64,000 bases of DNA from assembly GCF_016907385.1 (NCBI RefSeq), contig NZ_JAFBBU010000001.1, forward strand, positions 3,534,001 through 3,598,000, written 5' to 3'. The position numbers and the translations under genes were made by a program. Numbering within the stretch: position 1 is the first letter of the stretch; every line of letters begins with the position of its first letter. Below, piece by piece: positions 1-9,659 of this stretch. The notes under the pieces are model-generated. The model had not been told where the DNA came from. It made no database searches and saw nothing but the letters and a program-made list of their open reading frames with translations. This DNA is from Subtercola frigoramans. Lineage in GTDB: Bacteria; Actinomycetota; Actinomycetes; Actinomycetales; Microbacteriaceae.

Positions 1-180
1 GGCGGCCAGCCGGTTCCAGTCGGGTGCGCCGAGAAAGGTGTTGAGGTCTGGCGCACCGAGGTCAGACGGGCCGAGCGGTCGAATGCGCTCGCCGGCGACC
101 AGCCCGAGCTGTACTGCATCGCCGTCGCGGTATCGTGCGAGGGCGAAGGGCGCGGTGAAACGGTTGGTCTGTGCCGTCAC
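1..180 (-). CDS. Fumarylacetoacetate hydrolase (FAH) family protein, N-terminal part only
   Basis: Only the first 60 codons are visible; the gene leaves the window at its left edge. The GTG at 180-178 is taken as start because the same frame carries a stop (TAG, 184-186) two codons upstream. The translated start (ALARYRDGDAVQLGLV, then GERIRPL) looks like the small N-terminal domain that precedes the FAH catalytic fold. It begins 3 nt after the stop of the extradiol dioxygenase, so the two are almost certainly co-transcribed. In meta-cleavage routes, FAH-family enzymes hydrolyse or decarboxylate ring-cleavage products; the exact reaction cannot be read from 60 residues. Family call fairly sure, function inferred from context. 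Confidence 0.7.
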   Translation of the reverse strand, partial: MTAQTNRFTAPFALARYRDGDAVQLGLVAGERIRPLGPSDLGAPDLNTFLGAPDWNRLAA

Positions 181-183
181 GGC

Positions 184-1203
184 CTAGCCCCGGCCCTGTT
201 CGGCGTACGGGTTGAGCAGCGCCGCGCGGATCTCCTCTGGCACACCCTCCTCGGTCGCGCTGGGCCCGTCGGCAGCCGGGAACGACTCGGTCATCGACAT
301 CGGCATAGCGCCGTTTCGGTAGAAGTTGTTCGAGCCGAGCGACGGCTTCCAGGTGTTCGGAGTCCAGTCGGGCACGTAGTTGCGGTAGCCGCCGGTGTTG
401 AGCTCGATGCGCAGGCTCGACGGCTCACGGTAGTAGAGGAACACTTGTTCGCCGATGCCGTGGATCGACGGGCCGTACTCGATGGGAACGCCGTTCTCCA
501 TCAGCACGTCGGCGGCGATCAGCACCTCTTCGCGGGTGTCGACCCAGAAGGCGTAGTGGTTGATGCGGCCGGCTCGGCTCGAGCCGTCGAGCACGACACC
601 GAGGTCGTGGGACTTCTCGTTCGTGGTGAGCACCGAGAAAACCGAGATGGGCGCCTCGTCGAGCACAGTACGGGCCATGATGCGAAAGCCGAGAACGTCG
701 TTGTACCAAGCGGCGAAGGCGTCGACGTCGCTGGTGGCGACCGTCACGTGGTCGAGCTGGCGCGGGGCCCCCGCAATCGGGCTGCGGCGCGAGGGGCGGT
801 CGGGGTAGATCGAGGCCACGTCGTTCGCGCTGTCGTGGTGACGCGTCACGTCCCAGTGCAGCGTCATGCTGTGACCCCAGGGGCCCGTGAACCGGTAGGC
901 CCGCCCGATGTGGGGCACCTCGACCCATTCGCCTGCTGCGCCGGCGGCCTCGATGCGCTTCGCCGCCCCCTCGAGCGCCTCGGCACTCGAGGTGCGCCAC
1001 GCCATCGTGTCGAGTGCGGGCTCGTCGCCGGGCACGACGACGACACTGTAGGCGTAGTAGTCACCCCAGCAACGGAGGTAGACGGCGCCGTCGATTCGAT
1101 CGACAACGGTGAGACCCACCCTGTTGACGTAGAAGTCGACCGACGCCTCAACGTCGGGAGTTGTGATCGCAACATAGGAGAGGTGCGAGAGAAGCGTGAT
1201 CAT
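184..1203 (-). CDS. Extradiol (catechol 2,3-dioxygenase-type) dioxygenase 1, VOC family
   Basis: A 339-residue type I extradiol dioxygenase with two vicinal-oxygen-chelate domains (about 5-120 and 148-270). The expected 2-His-1-Glu iron ligands are visible: H152 (LDHVTV), H216 (INHYAFW) and E267 (LRIELN). H199 and Y257/Y258 sit where the second-sphere His and Tyr of BphC-type enzymes are expected. It should open a catechol ring next to the two hydroxyls using Fe(II) and O2 in the cytoplasm. ATG at 1203 follows an AAAGGA ribosome site. It heads an operon with the FAH gene and is divergent from a LysR gene at 1296. A second member of the family lies at 16853. The ring substrate cannot be deduced. 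Confidence 0.9.
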   Translation of the reverse strand: MITLLSHLSYVAITTPDVEASVDFYVNRVGLTVVDRIDGAVYLRCWGDYYAYSVVVVPGDEPALDTMAWRTSSAEALEGAAKRIEAAGAAGEWVEVPHIGRAYRFTGPWGHSMTLHWDVTRHHDSANDVASIYPDRPSRRSPIAGAPRQLDHVTVATSDVDAFAAWYNDVLGFRIMARTVLDEAPISVFSVLTTNEKSHDLGVVLDGSSRAGRINHYAFWVDTREEVLIAADVLMENGVPIEYGPSIHGIGEQVFLYYREPSSLRIELNTGGYRNYVPDWTPNTWKPSLGSNNFYRNGAMPMSMTESFPAADGPSATEEGVPEEIRAALLNPYAEQGRG

Positions 1204-1246
1204 CTTTGATCCTTTCCGGGGCCCCGATGGGCCGGCGTGCGGGCAG

Positions 1247-1277
1247 TGATACCAGTCTCGAAGGCAGATCTGTATCA
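1247..1277. promoter_or_regulatory. Inverted repeat in the divergent dioxygenase/LysR promoter region
   Basis: TGATAC (1247-1252) and GTATCA (1272-1277) form a perfect 6-bp inverted repeat with 19 nt between, in the 92-bp gap between extradiol dioxygenase 1 and its divergent LysR gene. ATATCGCC follows at 1287-1294. The position fits a LysR activation/autoregulation site, but LysR sites are usually tighter T-N11-A dyads, so this is a candidate only. Confidence 0.35.
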
Positions 1278-1295
1278 GGGAACCACATATCGCCT

Positions 1296-2291
1296 ATGCT
1301 TCATATCACTGACAATGATGCCCTCACCCCTGCGAAGGACCACGACGACGTGCCCGAACCCGCCCCCCTCTCCCGGCTCGACCTGAACCTGTTGGTGGCG
1401 CTCGACGCGCTACTCACCGAACGCAGCGTGACCCGCGCTGCCGAACGCCTCCATCTGAGCCAGCCTGCCCTCAGCGCATCGCTCTCCCGGCTGCGTACGC
1501 ACTTCAATGACCCGATCCTGGCTCGTCGTGGCAATGCCTACGAGCTCACGCCGCTGGCGTTTCGCCTCATCGAGAACACCTCCACGGCCCTCGCGTCGGC
1601 GCGCAGAGTATTCGAGAGCCAGGCGACCTGGGCGCCGACCGAATCCGTTCGGGAATTTTCGATCTACGGCTCGGACTACGGGTTCGTCACGGTCGGCAAG
1701 GTCGTCTCCGAGCTCGCCGCCGAGCGCGCACCCGGCGTTCGCTTCAGCTTCATGCTGCACAACCCCACCATCGTCGAAGACGCAGCGAATCGCCTGCGAT
1801 CCGTCGACGGCATGGTCATTCCGCACGGCCACGTCACCGAGCTGCCGTTCGCAGACCTCTGGCGCGACGACTGGGTCGCCCTTGTCGCGGAGTCCAACGA
1901 TGAGGTGGGTGCCACGCTCTCGCTCGAGAACATGGCGGCCTCGCCGTGGGTGATGAACTTCCAGACCCGGTCGGCGTACACTTCGGCCGCGCGACAGGTG
2001 CAGCAACTCGGCATCGAACCCCGAACCGTCGTTGTCGTCGAGAGCTTTCTCTCGATGCCCCACTTCATCGCCGGCACCGACCGTGTCGGGTTGATCCAAG
2101 CAGCTCTCGCTCCCCTTGCATTGAAAGCGGGAGGCGTACGAGTCGTAGCACTGCCGTTCGAGCCCACACCCCTGGTGAATGCACTGTGGTGGCATCCATC
2201 GCACAATCACGACCCCGAGCACGCCTGGATGCGTTCCCTCTTCGCCGAGGCCGGCCGAATCGTCGAAGAGGGCGCCCACCACTCGGGGTGA
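1296..2291 (+). CDS. LysR-family transcriptional regulator (NodD/NahR-like)
   Basis: About 331 residues: N-terminal winged helix (roughly 25-85, including LNLLVALDALLTE and AAERLHLSQPALS) and a C-terminal substrate-binding fold. The long N-terminal extension of the open frame (from 1206) would overlap the divergent promoter, so the ATG at 1296 is preferred, although no good ribosome site precedes it. The 'DLNLLVALDALL' start is typical of the NodD/NahR/LinR group that controls aromatic degradation. It is divergent from extradiol dioxygenase 1 and probably activates that operon in response to an aromatic or ring-cleavage inducer. The assignment of target is inferred from position. Confidence 0.85.
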   Translation: MLHITDNDALTPAKDHDDVPEPAPLSRLDLNLLVALDALLTERSVTRAAERLHLSQPALSASLSRLRTHFNDPILARRGNAYELTPLAFRLIENTSTALASARRVFESQATWAPTESVREFSIYGSDYGFVTVGKVVSELAAERAPGVRFSFMLHNPTIVEDAANRLRSVDGMVIPHGHVTELPFADLWRDDWVALVAESNDEVGATLSLENMAASPWVMNFQTRSAYTSAARQVQQLGIEPRTVVVVESFLSMPHFIAGTDRVGLIQAALAPLALKAGGVRVVALPFEPTPLVNALWWHPSHNHDPEHAWMRSLFAEAGRIVEEGAHHSG

Positions 2292-2337
2292 GACGCCCTC
2301 TCCGGTGTCGATCGTCAGCGTTGCTTGACGAACCGTG

Positions 2338-3579
2338 CTACTTCAGGAAATCGGTCGTCGACCGGTTTCGCAGAACCGTGAAGATGATGGCAGCGATCAC
2401 GAGGCTGACGATGCCCAGGAGACCCAGCGCCGGCTGGAGCGCACCCGCGATGCCGGTCAGCGCGATGACGGCGAGCGGCGAGAGGAACTGCCCGAGGAAG
2501 AAGGCCGACGTCCACAGCCCGGTGCCGCGGCCGCGCTCTTCGAAACTCAGCCCGGCCACCGCCCAGGTGAGCATCGTCGGCAGCAGGATGCCCGTTCCGG
2601 CACTGGCGATCACGGCACCGACAAGAACCAGCGCGAAGGAACTGCCTGCGGCCCAGATCACCATGAGGCCGACGGCGGCGAGGGTGAATCCGAGAGGGAG
2701 GAGGAGTTTCGCCTGCAACCGCGCAAGTCGCTTGAACGAAATGGCACCCGCAGCCGTGGCCAGCGAGGCGACCGCGCTGGCCAGCCCGATGATCGCGGTG
2801 GCCGAGACTCCGATGCCGGTCAAGACATACGAGAGCTGAACGATGACGGCGTAGAACACGATTCCACCGAAGATGGCCACGATGCAGGGGCCAGCGATGC
2901 GTGCCCAGGGAATCGGAGGCAGCTTCGCGCGCTCGCTCCTCGAGCGGCCGTTGCCGACGGGCTGCGAGATCAGCGGGATCATGAAGGCGAAGATGATCAA
3001 AGAACCGGCATAGACCCAGAATGGCGTGCGCCAGCCGGTAGCCCCCAGCGCACCACCGAGTGCGAAGAACACCGTGGCTGCGAGGGCGGTGACTACGGCT
3101 TGTAATCCGAAGTACCGGTTTCGACGTTGACCTGCGAAGTAGTCGCCCAGAAGCGTGGTACAGCAGGTGATGATCGCCGCCTCGGCGACACCGACTGCCA
3201 GACGGCTTGCCGCGATCGCGTAGAGGGAGTCAAGATAGAGCGGCATGGTGCCGACGAGTGCGTAGAGCACCAGGCCGAGCAGCAGAATCGTACGGCGATT
3301 AAAACGATCGACGATGCCCCCGGCGAACGGAGCCAGTATTGCGACCACGAGTGCCGGAATTCCAATGAGCAGCGGAACCAGAGCGGCGGCCCCGGGTGTG
3401 CTCGCGAAGAAATCGCTCATCGATGGCAGCACCGGGGTGATGAGCGTGGCAGCGAGCACCGGCATACAGCTGCCGGCAAGCAGGATCACGCCCTGGGGCG
3501 CTCCCGCGAGCTTGCCGTTGACCATTGGTCTGGCGTCATCGACTTCTGTCGGGATAGTGACGGCAGGGGCTTTCGTCAT
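2338..3579 (-). CDS. MFS transporter (12-TM, DHA1-like)
   Basis: A hydrophobic protein of about 413 residues with the major-facilitator pattern of twelve membrane segments. The loop after helix 2 carries a degenerate motif A (GGIVDRFNRRTILLLG). ATG at 3579 is used; the frame is open to a TTG at 3639 and a GTG at 3621, and no strong ribosome site decides between them. It converges on the LysR gene (46 bp between stops) and diverges from the HTH gene at 3787. In a catabolic cluster it probably imports an aromatic acid or exports an intermediate, but sequence alone does not give the substrate. Confidence 0.85.
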   Translation of the reverse strand: MTKAPAVTIPTEVDDARPMVNGKLAGAPQGVILLAGSCMPVLAATLITPVLPSMSDFFASTPGAAALVPLLIGIPALVVAILAPFAGGIVDRFNRRTILLLGLVLYALVGTMPLYLDSLYAIAASRLAVGVAEAAIITCCTTLLGDYFAGQRRNRYFGLQAVVTALAATVFFALGGALGATGWRTPFWVYAGSLIIFAFMIPLISQPVGNGRSRSERAKLPPIPWARIAGPCIVAIFGGIVFYAVIVQLSYVLTGIGVSATAIIGLASAVASLATAAGAISFKRLARLQAKLLLPLGFTLAAVGLMVIWAAGSSFALVLVGAVIASAGTGILLPTMLTWAVAGLSFEERGRGTGLWTSAFFLGQFLSPLAVIALTGIAGALQPALGLLGIVSLVIAAIIFTVLRNRSTTDFLK

Positions 3580-3786
3580 AGCGAATTCCAGTTTCTCTTC
3601 ATTGAGCGGGCTTCGGTTCACGGCCGATTCTTCAGCCAAGAATCCCGGACGCCACGACGTTGAGGAAGCGGGAATGCGTAATAGTGCCTATCGACGCGGT
3701 CTATGCGGCGCGAGAACGGGACCGCGAAAACCAACGTCGTTCCACTGAGCGAACCAGGACCTGGGGTGCCGCAGAGTGTCTGCGTT

Positions 3787-4182
3787 ATGGTCGTCTCACC
3801 TCGCGGCTCAGGAACAAGCGAGACAAGTGAAGGGACGCCGGGGGTGTGGTCATCATCATCCGTCGCCAGACAACGCATCGGCCTGGACCCTGAACGTGCG
3901 TACCTCGCACTGGGTGCTTCTGCCCTCCGGGTCGAGATCCTCACGTTCGTGCTCACGAACGCGAGCTCGTCCACAGCGGAGATCATGACCCAGTTCGCGA
4001 TTACGCGCAATGGCGCACTGGATCATCTGCGGTTGTTGCAACGGAACGGCCTGGTCAGCGCAGAACGCCGCACCCACCCCCGCGGAAGCGGGCCGATCAC
4101 CTACTGGTCGGCCGAGGAGGGCGACGTGGCAGTGGTCTTGTACGACCTCATCGACTACATTCTCGGGTTGGGTGCGGGCTGA
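3787..4182 (+). CDS. Small winged-helix transcriptional regulator (ArsR/MarR-like)
   Basis: About 131 residues from ATG 3787; the frame opens at 3703 and the start is uncertain because no clear ribosome site is visible. Residues about 45-115 form a winged helix: ALRVEILTFVLTN, then AEIMTQFAITRNGALDHLRLLQRNGLVSAE, followed by a wing with RRTHPRGSGPITYW. This is the 'ArsR-like, non-metal' layout: no metal-binding cysteine pair is present. It is divergent from the MFS gene and could control it. The next gene downstream is the broken SDR on the other strand. Function beyond DNA binding is unknown. Confidence 0.65.
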   Translation: MVVSPRGSGTSETSEGTPGVWSSSSVARQRIGLDPERAYLALGASALRVEILTFVLTNASSSTAEIMTQFAITRNGALDHLRLLQRNGLVSAERRTHPRGSGPITYWSAEEGDVAVVLYDLIDYILGLGAG

Positions 4183-4243
4183 CCGGCAGCGACGCGAAGG
4201 ATCGACGCGGGTTCAACGCCCCCCCGTCGATCCTTCGAGGCGG

Positions 4244-4742
<499 letters not shown>

Positions 4743-4750
4743 TGAGTTGG

Positions 4751-5527
4751 TCAGAATTGGCGGCCCAGCTTCGGCAGCCGCTGAGCATCCCGCTGGAGCG
4801 CAGCAGCAGCATCCCTCAGGAGAATCGTCACTTCATCTACCCGCAAAGTCTGGCTCGGCCCCGAGATCGAAAGTGCCGCGGCCACAGGCCCATCGTCGAA
4901 GAACACGGGCACAGCGACGCAACTGACCCCCGGCGCTGACTCCTCGGTCTCCTGGGCGACACCATTGCCACGCACCCGATCCAGCTCGTCACGGAAGTCG
5001 CCGGCATCGGTTATCGTTCGCGGACCGACCGCGTCGAGACCGCGCGCAATCACTGCGTCGACGAGCTCGACCGGCGAGAACGCCAGAAGCGCTTTGCCGA
5101 CTGCCGTGGCATGAGCCGGCACCCGACCACCGACTCGGCTCGGCATTCTCGGCGATGAGCGTACAGGCAGGATTTCGATGTAGACCACGTCGGCTTCTGT
5201 GATGACCGCAAGATGGACGGTGTTGCCCGAGACGTGCCGCAGAACTTCCATTCGTGCCAGGGCCAGCCTTCGCAAAGTGCGCGGGCGCATGGCCGACTCC
5301 CCGAGTTCGAAGAAGCGCAGGCCCAGCACCAGGCCGCCGGGCTGTTGTTCAAGGAAGCCGCGTTCGACGAGCTCGCCTGTGATGCGCCAGGTCGTCGTCT
5401 TCGAAATGCCGCTGCGTCTCGACAGCTCACTGACGCTCAGAACGGTATCGATTCCCGCGAAACAGTCCAGAATGGCCGAGACTCGTCCGATCACCGAACC
5501 GGACTCGTTCTGTTGAGTGGAACGCAT
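4751..5527 (-). CDS. IclR-family transcriptional regulator
   Basis: 258 residues from ATG 5527 (an ATG at 5581 would add 18 residues and overlap the divergent promoter). The N-terminal HTH is at about 10-75 (VSAILDCFAG, LSELSRRSGISKTT-like) and the ligand domain follows, with the characteristic HATAVGKALLA helix near 150 and a C-terminal AALSISGP strand. IclR proteins commonly control aromatic-acid catabolic operons. It is divergent from mhpD (5594), 66 bp apart, with an inverted repeat over its own start region, so control of the mhpDFE operon and autorepression are likely. Its stop at 4751 lies immediately beside the truncated SDR, which marks one deletion endpoint. Confidence 0.9.
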   Translation of the reverse strand: MRSTQQNESGSVIGRVSAILDCFAGIDTVLSVSELSRRSGISKTTTWRITGELVERGFLEQQPGGLVLGLRFFELGESAMRPRTLRRLALARMEVLRHVSGNTVHLAVITEADVVYIEILPVRSSPRMPSRVGGRVPAHATAVGKALLAFSPVELVDAVIARGLDAVGPRTITDAGDFRDELDRVRGNGVAQETEESAPGVSCVAVPVFFDDGPVAAALSISGPSQTLRVDEVTILLRDAAAALQRDAQRLPKLGRQF

Positions 5528-5541
5528 GCATCCAGTATGCG
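5523..5541. promoter_or_regulatory. Inverted repeat, candidate IclR operator
   Basis: CGCAT (5523-5527) and ATGCG (5537-5541) form an inverted repeat with a 9-nt spacer, covering the IclR start codon and lying 53 bp before the divergent mhpD. Size and location suit an IclR dimer site; the arms are short, so the call is tentative. Confidence 0.35.
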
Positions 5542-5593
5542 AACTGATGCCTCTACTGTCGACCAACCGCGTCACTTTCACGAAAGGTCAAGG

Positions 5594-6382
5594 ATGACCG
5601 AACAGACAATGATCCGAATGTATGCGGATCAGCTTGCCGAGGCGTATGTCTCAGGAAAACCCATCGACCCCCTCAGCGAAACCGACCCGGGGTTGACTAT
5701 TGACGACGCCTACGCAATCCAGGCGGCCCAGATTCGTGACTGGGCGACGTCGGGACGGCATGTGCGGGGATACAAAGTCGGCCTGACGTCGCTCGCAATG
5801 CAGCGTCAACTCGGAGTCGATCAACCCGATTTCGGTTATCTGGTCGACGGCATGTACCACCAGCCCGGGTCGGTCGTGAGCATCGGCTCGTTCATTGCAC
5901 CCAGGATCGAACCCGAGATCGCGTTCGTGCTCGGTGCAGATCTGAGCGGACCGGGTGTGACCGTCGAGGAGGCACGACGGGCGGTCAGCTCAGTGGTGGG
6001 GGCGCTCGAGCTGATCGACTCCCGCATCGTCGACTGGCGAATCTCGCTCATCGACACGATTGCTGACAATGCGAGCTCCGCGGGAGTCGTCGTGGGACAT
6101 ACCGCCCTGCCGCTTGAATCCCTCGACATCGAGGCATTGGCCGTGACCCTCGCCAAGAACGGAGAGCACGCGGGCTCCGGAACTGGTGCCGCAGTGCTCG
6201 GGTCGCCCCTGAACGCCCTGGTCTGGCTCGCGAACACGCTGGGAACTTACGGCGTAACGCTCAAGGCGGGCTCGGTCGTGATCCCCGGCAGCGTGTGCGC
6301 TGCGGTCCCTGTCGGCGCGGGCGACACCATCACAGCAGATTTCGGGCCACTCGGTTCCGTTTCACTCTCATTCTCATCGTGA
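5594..6382 (+). CDS. mhpD: 2-oxopent-4-enoate hydratase / 4-oxalocrotonate decarboxylase family (MhpD)
   Basis: 262 residues, the usual length for this family (about 260). It adds water to 2-hydroxypenta-2,4-dienoate to give 4-hydroxy-2-oxovalerate in the cytoplasm. Recognisable blocks are [28 protein letters not shown] (metal-binding E-x-E region) and the C-terminal [15 protein letters not shown] strand. The decarboxylase branch shares these blocks, so a 4-oxalocrotonate decarboxylase role cannot be excluded, but the following mhpF-mhpE pair favours hydratase. ATG 5594 follows GAAAGGTCAAGG. First gene of a three-gene operon; 11 bp separate it from mhpF. Confidence 0.9.
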   Translation: MTEQTMIRMYADQLAEAYVSGKPIDPLSETDPGLTIDDAYAIQAAQIRDWATSGRHVRGYKVGLTSLAMQRQLGVDQPDFGYLVDGMYHQPGSVVSIGSFIAPRIEPEIAFVLGADLSGPGVTVEEARRAVSSVVGALELIDSRIVDWRISLIDTIADNASSAGVVVGHTALPLESLDIEALAVTLAKNGEHAGSGTGAAVLGSPLNALVWLANTLGTYGVTLKAGSVVIPGSVCAAVPVGAGDTITADFGPLGSVSLSFSS

Positions 6383-6393
6383 AGGAAGAACGC

Positions 6394-7341
6394 ATGGAGA
6401 AAACGAAGGCCGCGATCATCGGATCGGGCAACATCGGCACCGATCTCATGTTCAAGGTGATGCGCCTCAGTGAGACTCTCGAGATGGGCATGATGGTGGG
6501 CATCGACCCCACGTCTGACGGGCTCGCGCGTGCGAAGAGGCTCGGAATCGCCACAACCGCCGAGGGTGTCGACGGCCTCATCGCGAGCAGCGTCTTCGAC
6601 GAGATCGACGTGGTCTTCGACGCAACGAGCGCCGGCGCCCACATCGCGAACAATGAAAAGCTGCAGCAGCACGGCAAACTCGTTATCGATCTCACCCCCG
6701 CCGCGATCGGTCCGTATGTCATTCCCGTCGTGAACCTCGAACGGCACGAGAAGGCGACAAACGTCAATCTCGTCACCTGCGGGGGGCAGGCGACCATTCC
6801 CATCGTGGCCGCGATCAGTGCGGTGGTGCCCGTGCACTACGCGGAGATTGTGGCGTCGATCGCCTCGAAATCGGCGGGCCCTGGGACCCGGGCCAACATC
6901 GACGAATTCACAGAAACGACGACAGCAGCGATCACCGAGGTCGGCGGCGCCGCAGCGGGCAAGGCCATCATCATCCTGAATCCGGCCGAACCGCCGATGA
7001 TCATGCGCGACACCGTACTGGTCGTGACCGACCGGCTCACAACTGCTCAACGTGACGACATCGTCACGGCGGTGAAAGCCCAAGCCAGTGCCGTCAATGA
7101 GTACGTTGCCGGCTACCGACTGAAGCAGGACATCCAGTTCTCGGACGAGGGTTCAGAACTCGACCTCCTCCTCCCCGACGACAGGAAGACGGGCCTCTAC
7201 ACACGCGTGACGGTCTTCCTGGAGGTCGAAGGAGCCGCCATGTACCTGCCCGCCTATGCGGGCAATCTCGACATCATGACCTCGGCCGCGCTGCGCACAG
7301 CGGAACACCTCGTCGCGGCGAGGAAGGGAGCAACAGTATGA
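6394..7341 (+). CDS. mhpF: Acetaldehyde dehydrogenase (acylating), MhpF/DmpF
   Basis: 315 residues, typical length. Converts acetaldehyde, NAD+ and CoA to acetyl-CoA. The N-terminal Rossmann motif [10 protein letters not shown] is at about 9-18; the catalytic cysteine lies in [12 protein letters not shown] (about residue 129); [22 protein letters not shown] is the conserved dimerisation/active-site stretch. Start ATG 6394 has AAGGAAG upstream. It overlaps mhpE by 4 nt (ATGA), consistent with the known aldolase-dehydrogenase complex that channels acetaldehyde between the two subunits. Confidence 0.95.
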   Translation: MEKTKAAIIGSGNIGTDLMFKVMRLSETLEMGMMVGIDPTSDGLARAKRLGIATTAEGVDGLIASSVFDEIDVVFDATSAGAHIANNEKLQQHGKLVIDLTPAAIGPYVIPVVNLERHEKATNVNLVTCGGQATIPIVAAISAVVPVHYAEIVASIASKSAGPGTRANIDEFTETTTAAITEVGGAAAGKAIIILNPAEPPMIMRDTVLVVTDRLTTAQRDDIVTAVKAQASAVNEYVAGYRLKQDIQFSDEGSELDLLLPDDRKTGLYTRVTVFLEVEGAAMYLPAYAGNLDIMTSAALRTAEHLVAARKGATV

Positions 7342-8354
7342 ACACCAGGATCTACCTGCAGGATGTCACTCTGCGTGACGGGATGCACGCTCTACGACAC
7401 CGCCTCGACCCGGCGATGGCCGCGAAGATCGCACGCGCCCTCGATGAAGCCGGTGTCGACGCCATCGAAGTCGCACACGGTGATGGGCTCGCGGGCAGCT
7501 CGCTCACGTACGGGGCAGGATCACACTCGAACCGCCAGTGGATCGAAGCCGTCGCCGCGGTCGTCGACAATGCGGTGCTGACGACGCTGTTGCTGCCCGG
7601 CATCGGCACGCTGCACGATCTGAAGGCTGCCTACGATCTCGGCGTACGGTCCGTTCGGATCGCCACGCACTGCACCGAGGCGGATGTCGCCAGACAGCAC
7701 ATCGAAACAGCGAAGACATGGGGCATGGATGTGTCGGGTTTTCTGATGATGTCGCATCTCAGCGAGCCGACCGCCCTCGCGGAGCAGGCGAAACTCATGG
7801 AATCATACGGTGCCGATTGCGTCTATGTGACCGACTCGGCGGGCCGACTCACCATGGACGGCGTGCGTGATCGTGTTCGCGCCTATCGGGCAGCATTGAA
7901 GCCAGAGACCCAGATCGGCATCCACGCCCACCAGAATCTCTCGCTGGCCGTTGCGAACTCCGTGGTGGCCGTCGAGTCAGGCGCCTGGCGTGTCGATGCG
8001 TCACTTGCTGGTCATGGCGCCGGTGCCGGCAACACACCCATCGAACCCTTCGTCGCTGTCGCGAAACTGAATGGTTGGGAGGTGGCTGCCGATGTCTTCG
8101 CGCTGCAGGATGCGGCCGATGACCTCGTGCGTCCCCTCCATGACCGCCCGGTGCAAGTCGACCGTGAAACACTCACGCTGGGCTACGCCGGCGTGTATTC
8201 GAGCTTCCTCAGGCATGCAGAACGAGCCAGCGAAACGTATGGAATCGACACTCGGGCCATTCTCGTAGAGGTCGGAGCACGCAAACTCATCGGTGGGCAG
8301 GAAGACGTGATCGCCGACGTGGCCCTCGACCTCAGAAGGCAGCGAGACCAGTGA
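7338..8354 (+). CDS. mhpE: 4-hydroxy-2-oxovalerate aldolase, MhpE/DmpG
   Basis: 338 residues, matching the family. Cleaves 4-hydroxy-2-oxovalerate to pyruvate and acetaldehyde using a divalent metal. Visible: the [13 protein letters not shown] strand with the metal-binding Asp and catalytic His/Arg, [15 protein letters not shown] with the two metal-binding His residues, and [12 protein letters not shown]. It ends the mhpDFE operon and is translationally coupled to mhpF. Its last 23 bp overlap the 3' end of the acyl-CoA dehydrogenase gene on the other strand, so the two transcripts are antisense at their tails. Confidence 0.95.
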   Translation: MNTRIYLQDVTLRDGMHALRHRLDPAMAAKIARALDEAGVDAIEVAHGDGLAGSSLTYGAGSHSNRQWIEAVAAVVDNAVLTTLLLPGIGTLHDLKAAYDLGVRSVRIATHCTEADVARQHIETAKTWGMDVSGFLMMSHLSEPTALAEQAKLMESYGADCVYVTDSAGRLTMDGVRDRVRAYRAALKPETQIGIHAHQNLSLAVANSVVAVESGAWRVDASLAGHGAGAGNTPIEPFVAVAKLNGWEVAADVFALQDAADDLVRPLHDRPVQVDRETLTLGYAGVYSSFLRHAERASETYGIDTRAILVEVGARKLIGGQEDVIADVALDLRRQRDQ

Positions 8355-9564
8355 TCTCGCGCCCGACGATGAGCGACTGGATGGAATCGGTTCCCTCGTA
8401 CGTATGGACCACCTCCATATCGGTGAGATGCCGTGCCACATGATTCTCCAGCAGGAGTCCATTCCCGCCGAGCATGTCACGTGCCTCGCGGCAGAGTGCA
8501 CGGGACTTCTGACAGGTGAAGAGCTTCGCCAACGACGCCTGTTCGTTGGTCAGTCGTCCCTGGTCTTGCAGCGCCGCCGTGCGGAAACACAGGAGCTGCA
8601 TCGCCGTGAGATCGGCGAGCATGTTCGCGAGCTTGTTCTGCACGAGCTGAGTCGCCGCGATCTGCCTGCCGAACTGCGATCGTTCCAGAGAGTAGCGCAC
8701 GGCGATCTCGTAGGCGGCGACCGCGTGGCCGAGGGCCTCCCACGCAACGGTGCTGCGGGTGCGGTTGAGAACAGCAGAGACGTCGCGGAACGACGTCGAC
8801 TTTTCGAGCAGGTTCGAAACCGGCACCCTCAGGCCCGAGATCGAGATCTGGGCCTGCTGGATGGCCCGCTTGGCGATCTTGCCGGTGATCGCCACCGCCG
8901 AATAGCCCTCGGGATACGCTCCATCCAGATTCTTCTCGATCACGAACGCCTTGACCTTTCCGTCAGCCGTGTCCCGCGCCCAGAGAACGACGATGTCGGC
9001 GACGTGGCCGAGACCGATCCAGCGTTTCTCCCCGTTGAGGACATAGTTTTCTCCGTCCCGGCTCGCGGTGGTCTCGAGCCTGACGGAGTCAGAGCCGTGC
9101 TCGGGTTCCGTCAGGGCGAAGGCCCCCAACTTCTCGAACCGAGCCATCGCGGGAAGCCACCGCTTCTTCTGAGCCTCGCTCCCGAGAAGGCTGATGGTTC
9201 CCATAGCCAATCCGGACTGTACGGCGTTCAGAGTATTGACGCTCCCGTCACCGCGCGAAAGTTCCATCGCCACAAGCCCGGTCTGGAGACGGGTCAGGCC
9301 CGGGCATCCGTAGCCTTCGATGGCGGTGCCGACGCCACCCGTGGCAGCGAGGTCAGGAAGAATCTCATAGGGGAAATCGGCCCGTTCCCAGTACTCGTTG
9401 ATCAGGGGCGTCACCCGAGCATCGACGAAACCCCGCACCGTCGAGACGATCGCCCGATCGGCATCGTTGAGATAGTCGTCGAGAACGTAGAAGTCGGTAT
9501 CGACCGCCCGAGGCATGGCCGGGGAGGTCGTCGAGTGTGCAGCGGATTGCGTGTTGATCGGCAT
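8332..9564 (-). CDS. Acyl-CoA dehydrogenase, glutaryl-CoA-dehydrogenase-like
   Basis: 410 residues. FAD-dependent acyl-CoA dehydrogenase fold: N-terminal helices, beta domain with [19 protein letters not shown] and the flavin-binding [10 protein letters not shown] stretch, and C-terminal helical domain. The catalytic glutamate is in [20 protein letters not shown] near the C terminus, the arrangement of glutaryl-CoA dehydrogenases. It would oxidise (and perhaps decarboxylate) the CoA ester of the acid released by meta cleavage, which ties it to the beta-oxidation operon at 10703. ATG at 9564 is used. It is divergent from a LysR gene at 9660 with 95 bp between. Confidence 0.85.
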   Translation of the reverse strand: MPINTQSAAHSTTSPAMPRAVDTDFYVLDDYLNDADRAIVSTVRGFVDARVTPLINEYWERADFPYEILPDLAATGGVGTAIEGYGCPGLTRLQTGLVAMELSRGDGSVNTLNAVQSGLAMGTISLLGSEAQKKRWLPAMARFEKLGAFALTEPEHGSDSVRLETTASRDGENYVLNGEKRWIGLGHVADIVVLWARDTADGKVKAFVIEKNLDGAYPEGYSAVAITGKIAKRAIQQAQISISGLRVPVSNLLEKSTSFRDVSAVLNRTRSTVAWEALGHAVAAYEIAVRYSLERSQFGRQIAATQLVQNKLANMLADLTAMQLLCFRTAALQDQGRLTNEQASLAKLFTCQKSRALCREARDMLGGNGLLLENHVARHLTDMEVVHTYEGTDSIQSLIVGREITGLAAF

Positions 9565-9618
9565 GAGGTCACTCCAGGTTCGATGGCTGTCGACGAGCCT
9601 CGCACTCTGTGCATCAAA

Positions 9619-9632
9619 CGTCCAATACCCGT
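9619..9632. promoter_or_regulatory. 14-bp element shared with the 21.4-kb promoter region
   Basis: CGTCCAATACCCGT lies 55 bp upstream of the acyl-CoA dehydrogenase start. Its exact reverse complement (ACGGGTATTGGACG) is at 21416-21429, upstream of the reductase gene at 21510. Read towards each gene, both copies have the same orientation and include TTGGAC, a possible -35 element or activator site. Confidence 0.35.
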
Positions 9633-9659
9633 TTCGATCCGTTCGATGCGCCCAGTGAC

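Noticed and set aside
2316..2333. CGTCA / TGACG pair between the LysR and MFS stops
   Set aside because: Arms are only 5 bp with no T-run; too weak to call a terminator.
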